DNA of 64,000 nucleotides from Falsiruegeria mediterranea M17 (GCF_900302455.1 NZ_ONZG01000003.1:1-64000), one strand, 5' to 3'. Counted from the stretch's first letter, positions 55,031 to 63,687 are shown. The notes: generated by a model not told the origin, from the letters alone. Program-made: numbers and translations.

Positions 55031-55566
55031 GTCAGCGCATCCCTCCGGTTGCAGATGAGACGCCAGAGCAGGTCGAGGTGCAAAAGCGTGTGGCCCAAAT
55101 GTGAGGCCGCACGCTGAACATCTCGGATGCGATGGCGCATAACCCGGCGGTGCTGGATGGGTTCCTGTCGTTCTGGGCCGCGCTGGATCAAAGCGGTCTG
55201 TCCGCTGAAGACCGCGAGGTCATCTGCATGGATATGGCGGTGCAGAACGGTTGCCACTATTGCGTACCGGCGCACCTTGGGATGGCACAGGCCAGAGGTG
55301 TCGACATGGTGATGATCGAGCAGATCGCACAGGGTGCGCTCTTGTCGGGCAACAGTCGGGCTGCGAAGCTACAAGGACTTACCCGGCGTCTGGTCGAAAC
55401 CGGTGGACAGCTGAGTGATGGCGAATTGGAGCAGGCGCGAGCCGACGGATTCGACAACGCGCAACTGGTGGCCATCGTGGCCGAGATTGCACATTGCCAT
55501 TTCACCAACAGCTTCAACCGCTTGGCGCGGACCGAACCGGACGCGCATTTTCCCGACTGGCCCTGA
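55027..55566 (+). pseudogene. Carboxymuconolactone decarboxylase-like (AhpD fold) gene with an in-frame TGA
   Basis: From a TTG at 55027, overlapping the gshA stop, the frame reads SQRIPPVADETPEQVEVQKR and VAQM, then TGA (55102-55104), then GRTLNISDAMAHNPAVLDGF and on to 55566. The two halves form one continuous CMD protein of about 179 codons; the AhpD-type active site NGCHYCVPAHL is downstream. So either the gene is interrupted by a nonsense mutation, or translation restarts at ATG 55132 and makes a 144-residue protein that keeps the active site, or the base is a sequencing error. The end overlaps the convergent desaturase by 53 bases. Confidence 0.7.
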
Positions 55567-56380
55567 CGGAGGTATCCAGCCACGGCACAACGGGCTGTCG
55601 GCTGTCGGCATAGCCAGGTACCTGAGCATCCAGTCGCTTGGCCAGTTCGGGCAGGCGGCTGACCGGCACTTTGGGAAACAGATGATGCTCGCGGTGATAG
55701 AACATCAGATAGGCCACCCGTGCCATCGGGCCGCGCTGGCTGCGCCCTGCCAACCAGGTGTGCGCGGTGCCTTGATGGGTGATCCAGACCGCAAAGAACG
55801 CGGTCAGGCATTGCGCCATCGCCATTGCGGCCAGGTGCAACAGCAGAAAGGTCAAACCCGAAGCAAGACTCGCCAGAACAACCAAGACAACGACGACCCC
55901 GTCCGTCATCAGGCGCCACCGCCACTTTGGCCCGCCATTGGTCCAGGCTGCGCGGATCAGCTCAATCGGAAAACGCGGGCCATAGAGCAACACCTCGAGC
56001 GCGCCCATCTCGCCACATTTCCCCTCGTGGTCCTTGGGGCCCATGGCATGGCGGTGGTGCTGCAAATGGCTCCACGCGACCGAGCAGTTGCAACCGCACA
56101 TGGCCCCGCTCAGGGCGTGAAGGATCACGATGTCCCACCTACGTGGCAGGCCCAAATTACTATGGATCGCCTCGTGGTTCAGACGCAGGGCGCAGAGGAA
56201 ATACATGAAGCTGCCAATCGCCCCCAATGGCCAGAATGCCGAGGCATAAAGCCACCAGGACAGCGCAAGCCAAGGCAGGGGAAGTGACAGTTCTATCAGA
56301 GTTTGGCTGCGACCCACCGGGGTCAGGTCGCGCCAATTCACGCCCTTCGGTGGGGTTTCCTTGGCATGAGCATCACACAT
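55514..56380 (-). CDS. Fatty-acid desaturase-type membrane enzyme
   Basis: 288 residues with histidine boxes LNHEAIHSNLG, WSHLQHHRHAMG and YHREHHLFPKVP. Hydrophobic helices lie before and between. The first box (HEAIH) and last (HREHH) are standard for di-iron desaturases and hydroxylases. It overlaps the upstream membrane-protein gene by 8 bases and is under a GbsR-type regulator, so it probably alters lipids or a carotenoid on stress. It is distinct from the 32430 desaturase in size and spacing. Confidence 0.88.
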   Translation of the reverse strand: MCDAHAKETPPKGVNWRDLTPVGRSQTLIELSLPLPWLALSWWLYASAFWPLGAIGSFMYFLCALRLNHEAIHSNLGLPRRWDIVILHALSGAMCGCNCSVAWSHLQHHRHAMGPKDHEGKCGEMGALEVLLYGPRFPIELIRAAWTNGGPKWRWRLMTDGVVVVLVVLASLASGLTFLLLHLAAMAMAQCLTAFFAVWITHQGTAHTWLAGRSQRGPMARVAYLMFYHREHHLFPKVPVSRLPELAKRLDAQVPGYADSRQPVVPWLDTSVRASRENARPVRSAPSG

Positions 56381-56870
56381 GGCATCCGCTCCTCTGGTTT
56401 TGACGGCGATGGATCAGAAAACCCGCGACACAGCCCCAGGCAGGCGCAAAGATGCTGCCCATGAGCAGAAAGAGGTTCATGACGCTGTTCAGGCCGTTCA
56501 AACCGAAAGCTGCGGAGAGCAGGACCAAAACCCCAGACAAGATCGTGTTGGTAGCCAGGGCCAAAACGGCAACCACAATCGGATTGGCAGGTCGGCGAAC
56601 CAGGTAACGCCGCAAGACCCAACCGCCGATCAGGACGAACTGAATGATGCCAAACGGGATTGCAAAGAATGCCAAGAACGCAGCTGAACCAAAGAATTCT
56701 GTGGTACCAACCAAGAAGTCCGGAGCGGTGATCGCCCATTCGACAACTGCTGCAAGACACAAGTTGATGCACAACATAACCACCAGGATCAGCCACGTGA
56801 CAAATGGTGCTGCAACCAATGCGAGCCCGATGTTCGAGTTCAGTTCGTTAATTTTCGTTATTTCTGTCAT
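56373..56870 (-). CDS. Four-helix membrane protein of unknown function
   Basis: 165 residues with about four hydrophobic helices (PFVTWLILVVMLCINLCLAA, FLAFFAIPFGIIQFVLIGGW, IVVAVLALATNTILSGVLVL, NLFLLMGSIFAPAWGCVAGF) and a short basic end RRQNQRSG. Not a recognised family. It lies between the GbsR-type gene (31-base gap) and the desaturase (8-base overlap). Confidence 0.8.
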   Translation of the reverse strand: MTEITKINELNSNIGLALVAAPFVTWLILVVMLCINLCLAAVVEWAITAPDFLVGTTEFFGSAAFLAFFAIPFGIIQFVLIGGWVLRRYLVRRPANPIVVAVLALATNTILSGVLVLLSAAFGLNGLNSVMNLFLLMGSIFAPAWGCVAGFLIHRRQNQRSGCHV

Positions 56871-56901
56871 TTGAGAAGTTACCAGGTAAATTTTTTTGGA
56901 G

Positions 56902-57426
56902 CTACCCCTTTGGCAAGAAGCGGGTCAATTTCGAGCCGAGCTTCAATACTGCCAGGTGCACGCTGCGAGGAAGACGCGAAAAGTCCGTGTACCAATCGTC
57001 AAACATCTGCATCACACTCAAGGTCTCAGCCATGCGGGATTTGACAAACTCAGGCGTTCCGTCCTCTGCGGCTTCTTTCTCGACCTGCTTCAAAGCGGCC
57101 AAAGTGGGGGCAAATTCACGCTCTCGGCGGCCTTGGATTACAGTGTCGACCAGATCGAACATGTCGCGCACCGATGTGAAATGATCGCGCCGGTCGCCCA
57201 GTTGTCGGCTGGATTTCACCAGCTTCCAGGCCTGCAACTCTTTCAACCCGTTCGACACGTTAGAGCGCGCCAGATCGAGCGTCTCGCAAATCTCTTCGGC
57301 AGTCATTGGTTCGGGCGCGATGTGCAGCAGCGCGTGGATCTGCGCGACCGAACGATTCACGCCCCACCGCGAGCCCATTTCACCCCAGTGAAGGATAAAG
57401 TTCTGCATGGCCGGGGTCAGGTTCAT
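56902..57426 (-). CDS. GbsR/MarR-family transcriptional regulator
   Basis: 174 residues. FILHWGEMGSRWGVNRSVAQ is the GbsR opening, followed by the winged-helix MTAEEICETLDLARSNVSNG, LKELQAW and LGDRRDHFTSV. GbsR proteins repress in response to osmolytes or other ligands. The start is taken at 57426 (M-N-L-T). A perfect 7-base inverted repeat lies 18 bases upstream, likely its own operator. First gene of the operon with the membrane protein and desaturase. Confidence 0.88.
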   Translation of the reverse strand: MNLTPAMQNFILHWGEMGSRWGVNRSVAQIHALLHIAPEPMTAEEICETLDLARSNVSNGLKELQAWKLVKSSRQLGDRRDHFTSVRDMFDLVDTVIQGRREREFAPTLAALKQVEKEAAEDGTPEFVKSRMAETLSVMQMFDDWYTDFSRLPRSVHLAVLKLGSKLTRFLPKG

Positions 57427-57444
57427 CGTGCGACTCGCATTAAA

Positions 57445-57462
57445 TTTCTGTAATGACAGAAA
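57445..57462. promoter_or_regulatory. Inverted repeat TTTCTGT-AATG-ACAGAAA
   Basis: Perfect 7-base arms with a 4-base spacer lie just upstream of the GbsR-type start, in the right place for autoregulation. One arm recurs in the same context at the start of the membrane-protein gene (ATGACAGAAATAAC near 56857-56870). Confidence 0.6.
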
Positions 57463-57491
57463 TAACTGACGATCGTGACTCAAGCAAGAAA

Positions 57492-57520
57492 AAACCGGCA
57501 ACGCATCGCGCTGCCGGTTT
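57492..57520 (-). terminator. Rho-independent terminator of the YHS gene
   Basis: On the minus strand AAACCGGCA pairs with TGCCGGTTT around an 11-base loop, then TTTTTCTTG follows. It lies 17 bases past the YHS stop. Confidence 0.85.
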
Positions 57521-57536
57521 GTCGGGACATCCCTTA

Positions 57537-58013
57537 TTACTGCGCTTGCAGCTCTTCGGGGGTCTTGTCTTCGATATCAGTCCAGTTTGTGTCGGCCGAC
57601 ACGATGAAGCCCGGAACGTCTTCGTTCCAGCGTTCCTGGATCTGAGCCGACAGGTTCAGGTACAGCTTGTCATCAACGATCTTCCAGTAGTTCGGGTCGC
57701 CGTCAAACTTGAAGCCCATTGCGGTACCGAACGCACAGAACCCACCGTATGCCGGTGCATATGCTTCGGGGTTTGCTTCGAACGCGGCTTTGTTTTCCTC
57801 GGAAGAGAACCAGTAGGTTGCCTCATTGTAGACCGAGGTCAGGCGATAGTCGCCTTTGGTCGGTTCACCCACGGTGAAATAGGCAACCGGGTCGAAACCT
57901 TGCAGAGCCAGGCCAGTGTTGCTTGCGTTGACGTCTACGCCAGCGGCCAGAGTTGCGCCAGCCAGAGTTACGGACAGGGCGATGCCGCCGATCAGGGATT
58001 TTACTTTGTTCAT
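57537..58013 (-). CDS. Secreted YHS-domain protein
   Basis: 158 residues with signal peptide SLIGGIALSVTLAGATLAAG. The YHS-type core is LALQGFDPVAYFTVGEPTKG, VYNEATYWFSSEENKAAFEA and YAPAYGGFCAFGTAMGFKFD. Such proteins may bind metals in the periplasm; the single cysteine in GGFCAFG is the conserved one. It has its own terminator and, from the 198-base gap upstream, its own promoter. Confidence 0.87.
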   Translation of the reverse strand: MNKVKSLIGGIALSVTLAGATLAAGVDVNASNTGLALQGFDPVAYFTVGEPTKGDYRLTSVYNEATYWFSSEENKAAFEANPEAYAPAYGGFCAFGTAMGFKFDGDPNYWKIVDDKLYLNLSAQIQERWNEDVPGFIVSADTNWTDIEDKTPEELQAQ

Positions 58014-58211
58014 GAGTCTTTCCTCACAGGTTCAGACCTTTTCACCAAAGGCGGACAAGGTGCTGATATTTCGATGTTGGATGACGTGTAATTCCGTCAC
58101 GACACCGACATGGGCCAAGCTTTGATCACGTTCAAAGCAACTCAATTTGATTGTGCAGGAGTGAAAACTGACTGTGCGAAAATATATGTTTACAGATCGG
58201 TAAATTCACTT

Positions 58212-58472
58212 TTACGCACATAAATCGGCAAGGAAAGCGACAACTTTCTGCTCGGGCATTTCGCAGGGTTTCAGCAATGGTCCGCGTCGCAGGTCGTAGA
58301 CGTTTAGGCTGATGTAATCCGGCCCACCCAGCTCGGTCGCGACCAGTTTGACCGACCGCCCTTCGGCGAAGCAGGTTTTGGACACCACATAGCGGCGCCC
58401 GCCTGAGGTGCCGTGAACCGTACCCTCGGGCCAGTCCGCAAGGCGGCGCAGCGCTTCGGTCAGATTGCTCAG
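58212..58472 (-). CDS. 86-residue protein at the end of the pyrB-plsY operon, likely CTG start
   Basis: The frame runs from a CTG (58472) that overlaps the plsY stop as CTGA, exactly where ATGA would be expected: LSNLTEALRRLADWPEGTV would be MSNLTEAL. It continues with SGGRRYVVSKTCFAEGRSVK, LVATELGGPDYISLNVYDL and CEMPEQKVVAFL. No family name is known to me. No ATG, GTG or TTG lies near this point except far into the frame or far upstream. Coupled translation from plsY could explain a weak start. Confidence 0.65.
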   Translation of the reverse strand: MSNLTEALRRLADWPEGTVHGTSGGRRYVVSKTCFAEGRSVKLVATELGGPDYISLNVYDLRRGPLLKPCEMPEQKVVAFLADLCA

Positions 58473-59077
58473 CTCTTTTGCCCGATCCGGGGTTCGGTCC
58501 CGGCCTTGATCCGGGCAATGTTTGCGCGATGGCGCCAATACACCAGCAACGTCAGCAGAACGCCCAGCAACAATGCCGTGCCGTGGCCAAGCAGGATGGC
58601 CCAAACCGTGGAGCTGGCCGCTGCAACAAGGGCCGCCATGGATGAGGTTCGAGTGATGGCGGCAGCCGCCAGCCAGGTCAGACAGCACGCAATGCCGACC
58701 GGCCAAGCCAATGCCAGCCACAGTCCCAAAAACGTCGCAACCCCCTTGCCGCCTTTGAATGCCAACCAGACCGGATAGCAGTGTCCGACAAAGGCCGCGA
58801 GCGCTGCGACCTGCACCGCGTCCTCGCCAGCCATGGCACGGGCCAGAAGCACGGCCACCACGCCTTTGCCGCCGTCAAACAGCAACGTCAACGCTGCCGC
58901 CGTCTTGTTTCCGGTGCGCAGAACGTTGGTGGCACCGATGTTGCCCGAGCCGATGTCGCGCAGGTTGCCAAGGCCCATCACACGCGCCCAGATCATGCCA
59001 AAGGGGATCGACCCCAGGCCGTAACCGATCGCGGCCCACAAAAGCAGGCCGAACAGCGGGGTATCAATTGGGGGCAT
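58469..59077 (-). CDS. plsY: Glycerol-3-phosphate acyltransferase PlsY
   Basis: 202 residues with five hydrophobic segments and the family motifs GSIPFGMIWARVMG, DIGSGNIGATNVLRTGNK, LLFDGGKGVVAVLLA and GHCYPVWLAFKGGKGVATFLG. Transfers acyl groups from acyl-phosphate to G3P. Stop/start overlap with pyrC' (TGATG) and with the following small gene. Confidence 0.96.
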   Translation of the reverse strand: MPPIDTPLFGLLLWAAIGYGLGSIPFGMIWARVMGLGNLRDIGSGNIGATNVLRTGNKTAAALTLLFDGGKGVVAVLLARAMAGEDAVQVAALAAFVGHCYPVWLAFKGGKGVATFLGLWLALAWPVGIACCLTWLAAAAITRTSSMAALVAAASSTVWAILLGHGTALLLGVLLTLLVYWRHRANIARIKAGTEPRIGQKS

Positions 59078-60357
59078 CAGTTCCTCCGGAAAACTTCGTG
59101 ACCACCAACAAAGGTCGCCAGCACCCTACCTTGCATCCGCTGGCCGTCAAACGGTGTGTTCTGCGATTTCGACAACAGTGTCGTGCGGTCCAGAACAAAG
59201 GGCACATCCGGGTCAAAGACGACCAGATCGGCAGGCGCGCCCACGCTAAGCCGGCCTGCGTCCAGCCCCAACCGTTTGGCCGGATTCAGGGACATCGCCC
59301 GGAATAGGGTCGGCAGGTCCAAATATTCGGCGTGCACCAGGCGCAGGGCGGCAGGCAGGAAGGTTTCCAGAGCAACGGCACCGGCGGCGGCCTCTTCAAA
59401 CGGAAGGCGTTTGCTTTCTTCGTCCTGTGGCGTGTGCATCGAGCTGATGATGTCGATCAATCCGGTGTGTACGGCCTCGATCACCGCCAGCCGGTCGTCC
59501 TCGGACCGCAGTGGCGGCTTGACCTTGAAGAAGGTGCGATAGTCCGCCACGTCCAGTTCGTTCAGCGTCAGATGGTGGACCGAGGTGCCTGCGGTGATGT
59601 CCAAACCGTTGGCCTTGGCACGTTCCAGTGCGGGCAGGGCGCGGGCGGTGGTGATCTGATCAGCGTGATATTTGGCGCCGGTCATTTCCAACACGGCGAT
59701 GTCGCGGTCCAGACCCATGCGCTCGGCCATGGGGGACACGGCGGGCAGGCCATAGAGCGCGGCAAACTTACCGCTGGTCGCTGCCGCTCCGTTGCTCAGG
59801 ATCGGCTCTTGCGGATGTGCCATGACCAGAGCGCCGCAGGAGCGAGCATAGGTCAGCGCGCGGGCAAAAACCTTGGTGTCGCTGATCACGTGATCGCAAT
59901 CGGTGAAGGCTACGGCGCCCGCGTCTTGCAGGAACCCGATTTCGGTCATCTCGCGCCCGTCGCGCCCCTTGGTAAGTGCGGCCATGGGCAGCACGTTCAC
60001 CGGCGTGTCAGCCTGGGCGCGGCGGGTGACGAATTCCAAAGACTCGGGCGTGTCGATGGCGGGCGTTGTGTCGGGGCGTGTGACCATGGTGGTCACACCA
60101 CCTGCTGCGGCTGCGCGACCTGCGGATTTATAGCTTTCCTTATGCCGCTCACCCGGCTCACAGACCTTGACGCCGATGTCGATGATGCCGGGGGCCAGGC
60201 ATTTGCCGCCGCAATCCACAGTTTCGACATCCGATGGCTCTGGCGTCCCTTCACCGGTTGCCTCAATTCTCCCGTCGCTCACGTGCAGCCAACCTAGGGT
60301 ATCCGTGCCTGCTTCGGGGTCGATCAGGCGCGCGTTGGTAAAGAGAGTGTCGCTCAT
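59077..60357 (-). CDS. pyrC: Dihydroorotase-like protein, probably inactive (PyrC')
   Basis: 426 residues with the amidohydrolase fold, but the metal motif DxHxH of active dihydroorotases reads D60-I-G62-V-K64 (IIDIGVKVCEPG), and the last metal aspartate motif (TDHAPH) is SMHTPQ. MVTRPDTTP replaces the usual MPNT.P region. HPQEP and HHLTLNE still keep some histidines. In pseudomonads such a PyrC' has no activity and serves as a scaffold for PyrB; the operon here (pyrB four genes upstream) fits. An active pyrC must lie elsewhere. Confidence 0.88.
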   Translation of the reverse strand: MSDTLFTNARLIDPEAGTDTLGWLHVSDGRIEATGEGTPEPSDVETVDCGGKCLAPGIIDIGVKVCEPGERHKESYKSAGRAAAAGGVTTMVTRPDTTPAIDTPESLEFVTRRAQADTPVNVLPMAALTKGRDGREMTEIGFLQDAGAVAFTDCDHVISDTKVFARALTYARSCGALVMAHPQEPILSNGAAATSGKFAALYGLPAVSPMAERMGLDRDIAVLEMTGAKYHADQITTARALPALERAKANGLDITAGTSVHHLTLNELDVADYRTFFKVKPPLRSEDDRLAVIEAVHTGLIDIISSMHTPQDEESKRLPFEEAAAGAVALETFLPAALRLVHAEYLDLPTLFRAMSLNPAKRLGLDAGRLSVGAPADLVVFDPDVPFVLDRTTLLSKSQNTPFDGQRMQGRVLATFVGGHEVFRRN

Positions 60358-60731
60358 GGAATGGCCCTTTCGATGGCAGCCTTGGTGGTTGCGGGATCGG
60401 CTTGGTATTTGATCAGGTGCTTGTCGCCCGTCTTGGTCACGATCTGCACATAGCTGCCCATCGTGTTGACCTTTTCGATGTTGCTCAGGGCCACGCGACG
60501 CGGACCCGGGCCGACCAGATCGTCGCCCTCAATGGCCCAGACATAGCCCAGTTCTTCGGACGCCAAGTACCAGCCACGCAAGACAATGGCGGCTAGCCCC
60601 GCAGGCGCGCCGGTCCAGACGTAAGGGTTGCCGATCAGCCAAAGCATCAGCATCGCGCCGCCCATGGCGGCAGCGGCCATCCAGGTGTGACTGCGGATAT
60701 AGGCGCTGCGGTCTGCGGGAAACTCGGTCAT
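60354..60731 (-). CDS. Membrane protein with bacterial PH-like domain
   Basis: 125 residues. Two membrane helices (TWMAAAAMGGAMLMLWLIG, GAPAGLAAIVLRGWYLASEE) precede a PH-like beta domain (VWAIEGDDLVGPGPRRVALS, VQIVTKTGDKHLIKY). ATGA overlap with the preceding gene sets the start at 60731. The four-base overlap with pyrC' shows it is in the pyr operon. Function unknown. Confidence 0.8.
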   Translation of the reverse strand: MTEFPADRSAYIRSHTWMAAAAMGGAMLMLWLIGNPYVWTGAPAGLAAIVLRGWYLASEELGYVWAIEGDDLVGPGPRRVALSNIEKVNTMGSYVQIVTKTGDKHLIKYQADPATTKAAIERAIP

Positions 60732-61255
60732 CGCAGCACCTTGAGCAGAACCACCGTGATCACCAGTGAGAAGCCCACGACAAATGTCAGAACGATCTGA
60801 CGGGTACGGCGCGCCTCGGCGTCGCTGGCGGGCGGGGCAGCAGAATAGGGCGCGGCGCTTTCCGTCTGAATCGGTGCAGCAGACCAATCGGTGCCGTCCT
60901 CGGTATAGATGCCGATCAGCGAGATACCTTCATCCGGGCTCAGCGTGACCTCTTTGCCTTCAAACGCCTTGCTCCGCAGCAACAGAACCCAGCCTTGAGC
61001 CGCATCCAGAACGGGTTTGTCGAGCTGTGCGGGATCGACACTGCACCCCTCGGACAGATAGCCGTAAAGCCCCACCTCTTCGAGGTCGGAGACCGGAAAC
61101 ACCTCGACCTGTTCGTCATCCAACGCGGCAAGCCCCAGGACCTGCGCCACGGCTCCGGGCTCTTGCAGAAACCGCGCCTCTTCGGGACGCATGTCCAAAG
61201 AAAACAGGCGCAGAACGCGCTGTTCGCCTTTGCGGATATGCAGCGGATTGCTCAT
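60728..61255 (-). CDS. C-terminally membrane-anchored protein of unknown function in the pyr operon
   Basis: 175 residues, soluble until a single C-terminal helix ([20 protein letters not shown]) after an Ala/Ser/Pro-rich linker ([20 protein letters not shown]). It begins [20 protein letters not shown]. Overlaps pyrB and the PH gene by four bases each. No recognised family. Confidence 0.8.
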   Translation of the reverse strand: MSNPLHIRKGEQRVLRLFSLDMRPEEARFLQEPGAVAQVLGLAALDDEQVEVFPVSDLEEVGLYGYLSEGCSVDPAQLDKPVLDAAQGWVLLLRSKAFEGKEVTLSPDEGISLIGIYTEDGTDWSAAPIQTESAAPYSAAPPASDAEARRTRQIVLTFVVGFSLVITVVLLKVLR

Positions 61256-62187
61256 GCGGCGGCGGTCAGGTTGCGGGCCAGCAGCTCCATTGCGGCCATG
61301 CGCACGGCGACGCCCATCTCGACCTGCTCTTGAATGACCGAGCGGTTGATGTCGTCCGCCAGGGTGCCGTCGATCTCAACACCGCGGTTCATCGGGCCGG
61401 GGTGCATGACGATGGCGTCGGGCTTGGCGAGGCTGAGCTTTTCAGCGTCCAATCCGTAGCGGTGGTAATATTCGCGTTCGGACGGGATAAAGCCGCCATC
61501 CATCCGCTCGCGCTGTAGCCGCAGCATCATGACCACGTCGACGTCCCTTAGACCCTCGCGCATGTCATCATAGATCTCGGCGCCAAACTCGGCGAATTGT
61601 CCTGGCACCAGCGTCGGTGGGCCGATCAGGCGGATGCGGTTTTCCATCTTGCCCAGCAGGATCAGGTTCGACCGGGCCACGCGCGAATGCGCAACGTCGC
61701 CACAGATCGCGATGTTCAGCCGGTGCAGACGCCCCTTGGCCCGGCGGATGGTCAGTGCGTCGAGCAGCGCCTGGGTGGGGTGCTCGTGTTTGCCATCGCC
61801 CGCGTTCAACACGGCGCAGTTCACCTTTTGCGCCAGCAGATCGACCGCGCCGGAATGCGGGTGACGCACCACCAGCAGATCGGGGTGCATCGCGTTCAGC
61901 GTCATGGCGGTGTCGATCAGTGTCTCGCCCTTTTTGATCGAAGAGGCCTGCATCGCCATGTTCATCACATCCGCACCCAGGCGTTTGCCGGCAATCTCGA
62001 AACTCGCCTGTGTGCGGGTCGAGTTTTCAAAGAACATGTTGATCTGCGTCAGCCCGGCGAGCACATCGGCGTGTTTGCTGGATTGCCGGTTCAGATCCAC
62101 ATAGGTCTCGGCCAGGTCCAGGATCGCCGTGATATCACTCTGGGAAAGTTGTTCGATGCCAAGAAGGTGACGGTGCGCAAAACTCAT
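61252..62187 (-). CDS. pyrB: Aspartate carbamoyltransferase catalytic subunit
   Basis: 311 residues. The carbamoyl-phosphate site [40 protein letters not shown] and the aspartate site near [12 protein letters not shown] are intact. Second step of pyrimidine synthesis. With no pyrI nearby and an inactive dihydroorotase in the operon, it is probably a class A ATCase needing PyrC'. Start at 62187. Confidence 0.96.
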   Translation of the reverse strand: MSFAHRHLLGIEQLSQSDITAILDLAETYVDLNRQSSKHADVLAGLTQINMFFENSTRTQASFEIAGKRLGADVMNMAMQASSIKKGETLIDTAMTLNAMHPDLLVVRHPHSGAVDLLAQKVNCAVLNAGDGKHEHPTQALLDALTIRRAKGRLHRLNIAICGDVAHSRVARSNLILLGKMENRIRLIGPPTLVPGQFAEFGAEIYDDMREGLRDVDVVMMLRLQRERMDGGFIPSEREYYHRYGLDAEKLSLAKPDAIVMHPGPMNRGVEIDGTLADDINRSVIQEQVEMGVAVRMAAMELLARNLTAAA

Positions 62188-62260
62188 GGGCCGGACTCCG
62201 ATCTGACATTTTGAGCGCTTATAAGAAGGTCGAGTGCCCGGGGCAATATGCAAGCGGGCG

Positions 62261-62839
62261 CTATTGGGACGCACATCCGCCTTCGGGCAGACACTGCTCG
62301 CCGGGCTTGCACCACTTGCCGTAACCACAGTCGACTGCCTTGATTGGAACGCAGCCGCGCCCCTTGGAGCATTTGAAGCCGGGGCGGCATTCCGAGTCTG
62401 TTTCCTTGCATTGATACCAACCCGGCTCCGAGCACCCGCCACCCGGTAAGCAGCCCGTGGTCGGATCTGCACCCGGAACCTCCAGGCGTTCCTGATCGGT
62501 GGTTCTGCGGCAGTCACCGTTTGCGGTGCAGGTGGTGCCGGGCGGGCAGACCTTGCCGTTGTTGCATTGGCTGGATCCATGCGCCGAGCAGCGTAGCCCG
62601 CCGTCGATGCAAAGCTGCCCACGTGGACAGGACCGTCCGCCGCCGCAATAGGTGCCACCAAGCGGGACGCAATGACCGTCCCAGCTGCAGGTGGTGCCTG
62701 CGCGGCAGCAGTTGCGAAAGCCGCATTGCTGCGTGCCGATCGGGCATTCCGATCTGGTGCCCCCCAAGGGGTTGCTCAACTGAGCTTGGGCCGCAGAACC
62801 AAGGACCAGAGCCAGACAAAGAAACAGCAAACGCAACAT
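62261..62839 (-). CDS. Cysteine-rich secreted protein
   Basis: 192 residues. A signal peptide ([18 protein letters not shown]) is followed by about 24 cysteines in repeating units such as [32 protein letters not shown] and [13 protein letters not shown], spaced as C-x(4-6)-C-P-x-G-x-x-C. It looks like several small disulfide-rich modules (EGF- or knottin-like). The even count fits full pairing in the periplasm or outside. I recognise no single family. ATG 62839 is used because it starts the signal peptide. Confidence 0.85.
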   Translation of the reverse strand: MLRLLFLCLALVLGSAAQAQLSNPLGGTRSECPIGTQQCGFRNCCRAGTTCSWDGHCVPLGGTYCGGGRSCPRGQLCIDGGLRCSAHGSSQCNNGKVCPPGTTCTANGDCRRTTDQERLEVPGADPTTGCLPGGGCSEPGWYQCKETDSECRPGFKCSKGRGCVPIKAVDCGYGKWCKPGEQCLPEGGCASQ

Positions 62840-62922
62840 GGCGGGGATGGTCCAACACGGGCGATGCGGTGACAAGTGGTTATCCGCTTTCCCTCGCCAT
62901 TGTTACGACTAGACTGTGCGCC

Positions 62923-63687
62923 ATGGAATCGGCTTTGGATTATCACACCGCACGGGCGCTGCTGGAATGGCAGATCGAGCTTGGCGTGTCTGAAACCATC
63001 GGGGACACCCCGGTGGACCGATATGCCTTGCCGGACAAGACGGCCAAGCCCAAGAAAGCCAAGGCCGAGCAGGTCGCGCCTGTCAAACACAAGGAAGTCG
63101 ATCCGGCTGACATAGCCCGCCAAGTAGCCAAGGCCGCGACGTCGCTGGAGCAGCTGCAAGCCGCGATGGGGGCGTTTGAACATTGCGAGCTCAAGAAGGG
63201 CGCGCGCAATCTGGTCTTTGCCGACGGCAACCCAGAGGCGCGCGTGATGATCATCGGCGAGGCACCAGGGCGGGATGAAGACCGTGAAGGGCGCCCATTT
63301 GTCGGACGGGCCGGACAATTGTTGGACCGGATGCTGGACGCCATCGACCTCAGCCGCGAAAATTCGGTCTACATCACCAATGTGCTGCCCTGGCGACCGC
63401 CCCAAAACCGCGATCCGCGCCCGGATGAGATCGGCATGCTGAAACCGTTTCTCGAGCGTCATGTGGAGCTGGTGAAGCCCGACGTGCTGGTCCTGATGGG
63501 CAACATCAGCTGCCAGGCGGTGCTGGGCAAACGCGGAATCACCCGGCTGCGCGGCAAGTGGGACGCGGCGCTGACCCTGCCGGTGATGCCCATGTTCCAC
63601 CCCGCTTACCTGCTGCGCCAGCCGCAAGCGAAGCGTCTCGCCTGGGCGGATCTGTTGGAACTCAAGGCAAAGCTGATGGGCAGCTGA
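62923..63687 (+). CDS. Uracil-DNA glycosylase family protein lacking most Fe-S ligands
   Basis: 254 residues. IIGEAPGRDEDREGRPFVGR and AGQLLDRML are the family 4/5 UDG motif A, NVLPWRPPQNRDP and MPMFHPAYLLR the later motifs. Family 4 UDGs usually bind [4Fe-4S] through four cysteines (CxxC, C in KCRPP, and a late C); here only C88 aligns, the others are F85, W157 and non-cysteines. The N-terminal 80 residues (charged, KTAKPKKAKAEQV) are extra. Removes uracil from DNA; a cluster-free variant is likely. Confidence 0.85.
   Translation: MESALDYHTARALLEWQIELGVSETIGDTPVDRYALPDKTAKPKKAKAEQVAPVKHKEVDPADIARQVAKAATSLEQLQAAMGAFEHCELKKGARNLVFADGNPEARVMIIGEAPGRDEDREGRPFVGRAGQLLDRMLDAIDLSRENSVYITNVLPWRPPQNRDPRPDEIGMLKPFLERHVELVKPDVLVLMGNISCQAVLGKRGITRLRGKWDAALTLPVMPMFHPAYLLRQPQAKRLAWADLLELKAKLMGS

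Noticed and set aside
55102-55104. Selenocysteine codon in the CMD-like gene
   Set aside because: The TGA lies far before the CxxC active site in a position not needing Cys, and no SECIS-like hairpin is apparent.
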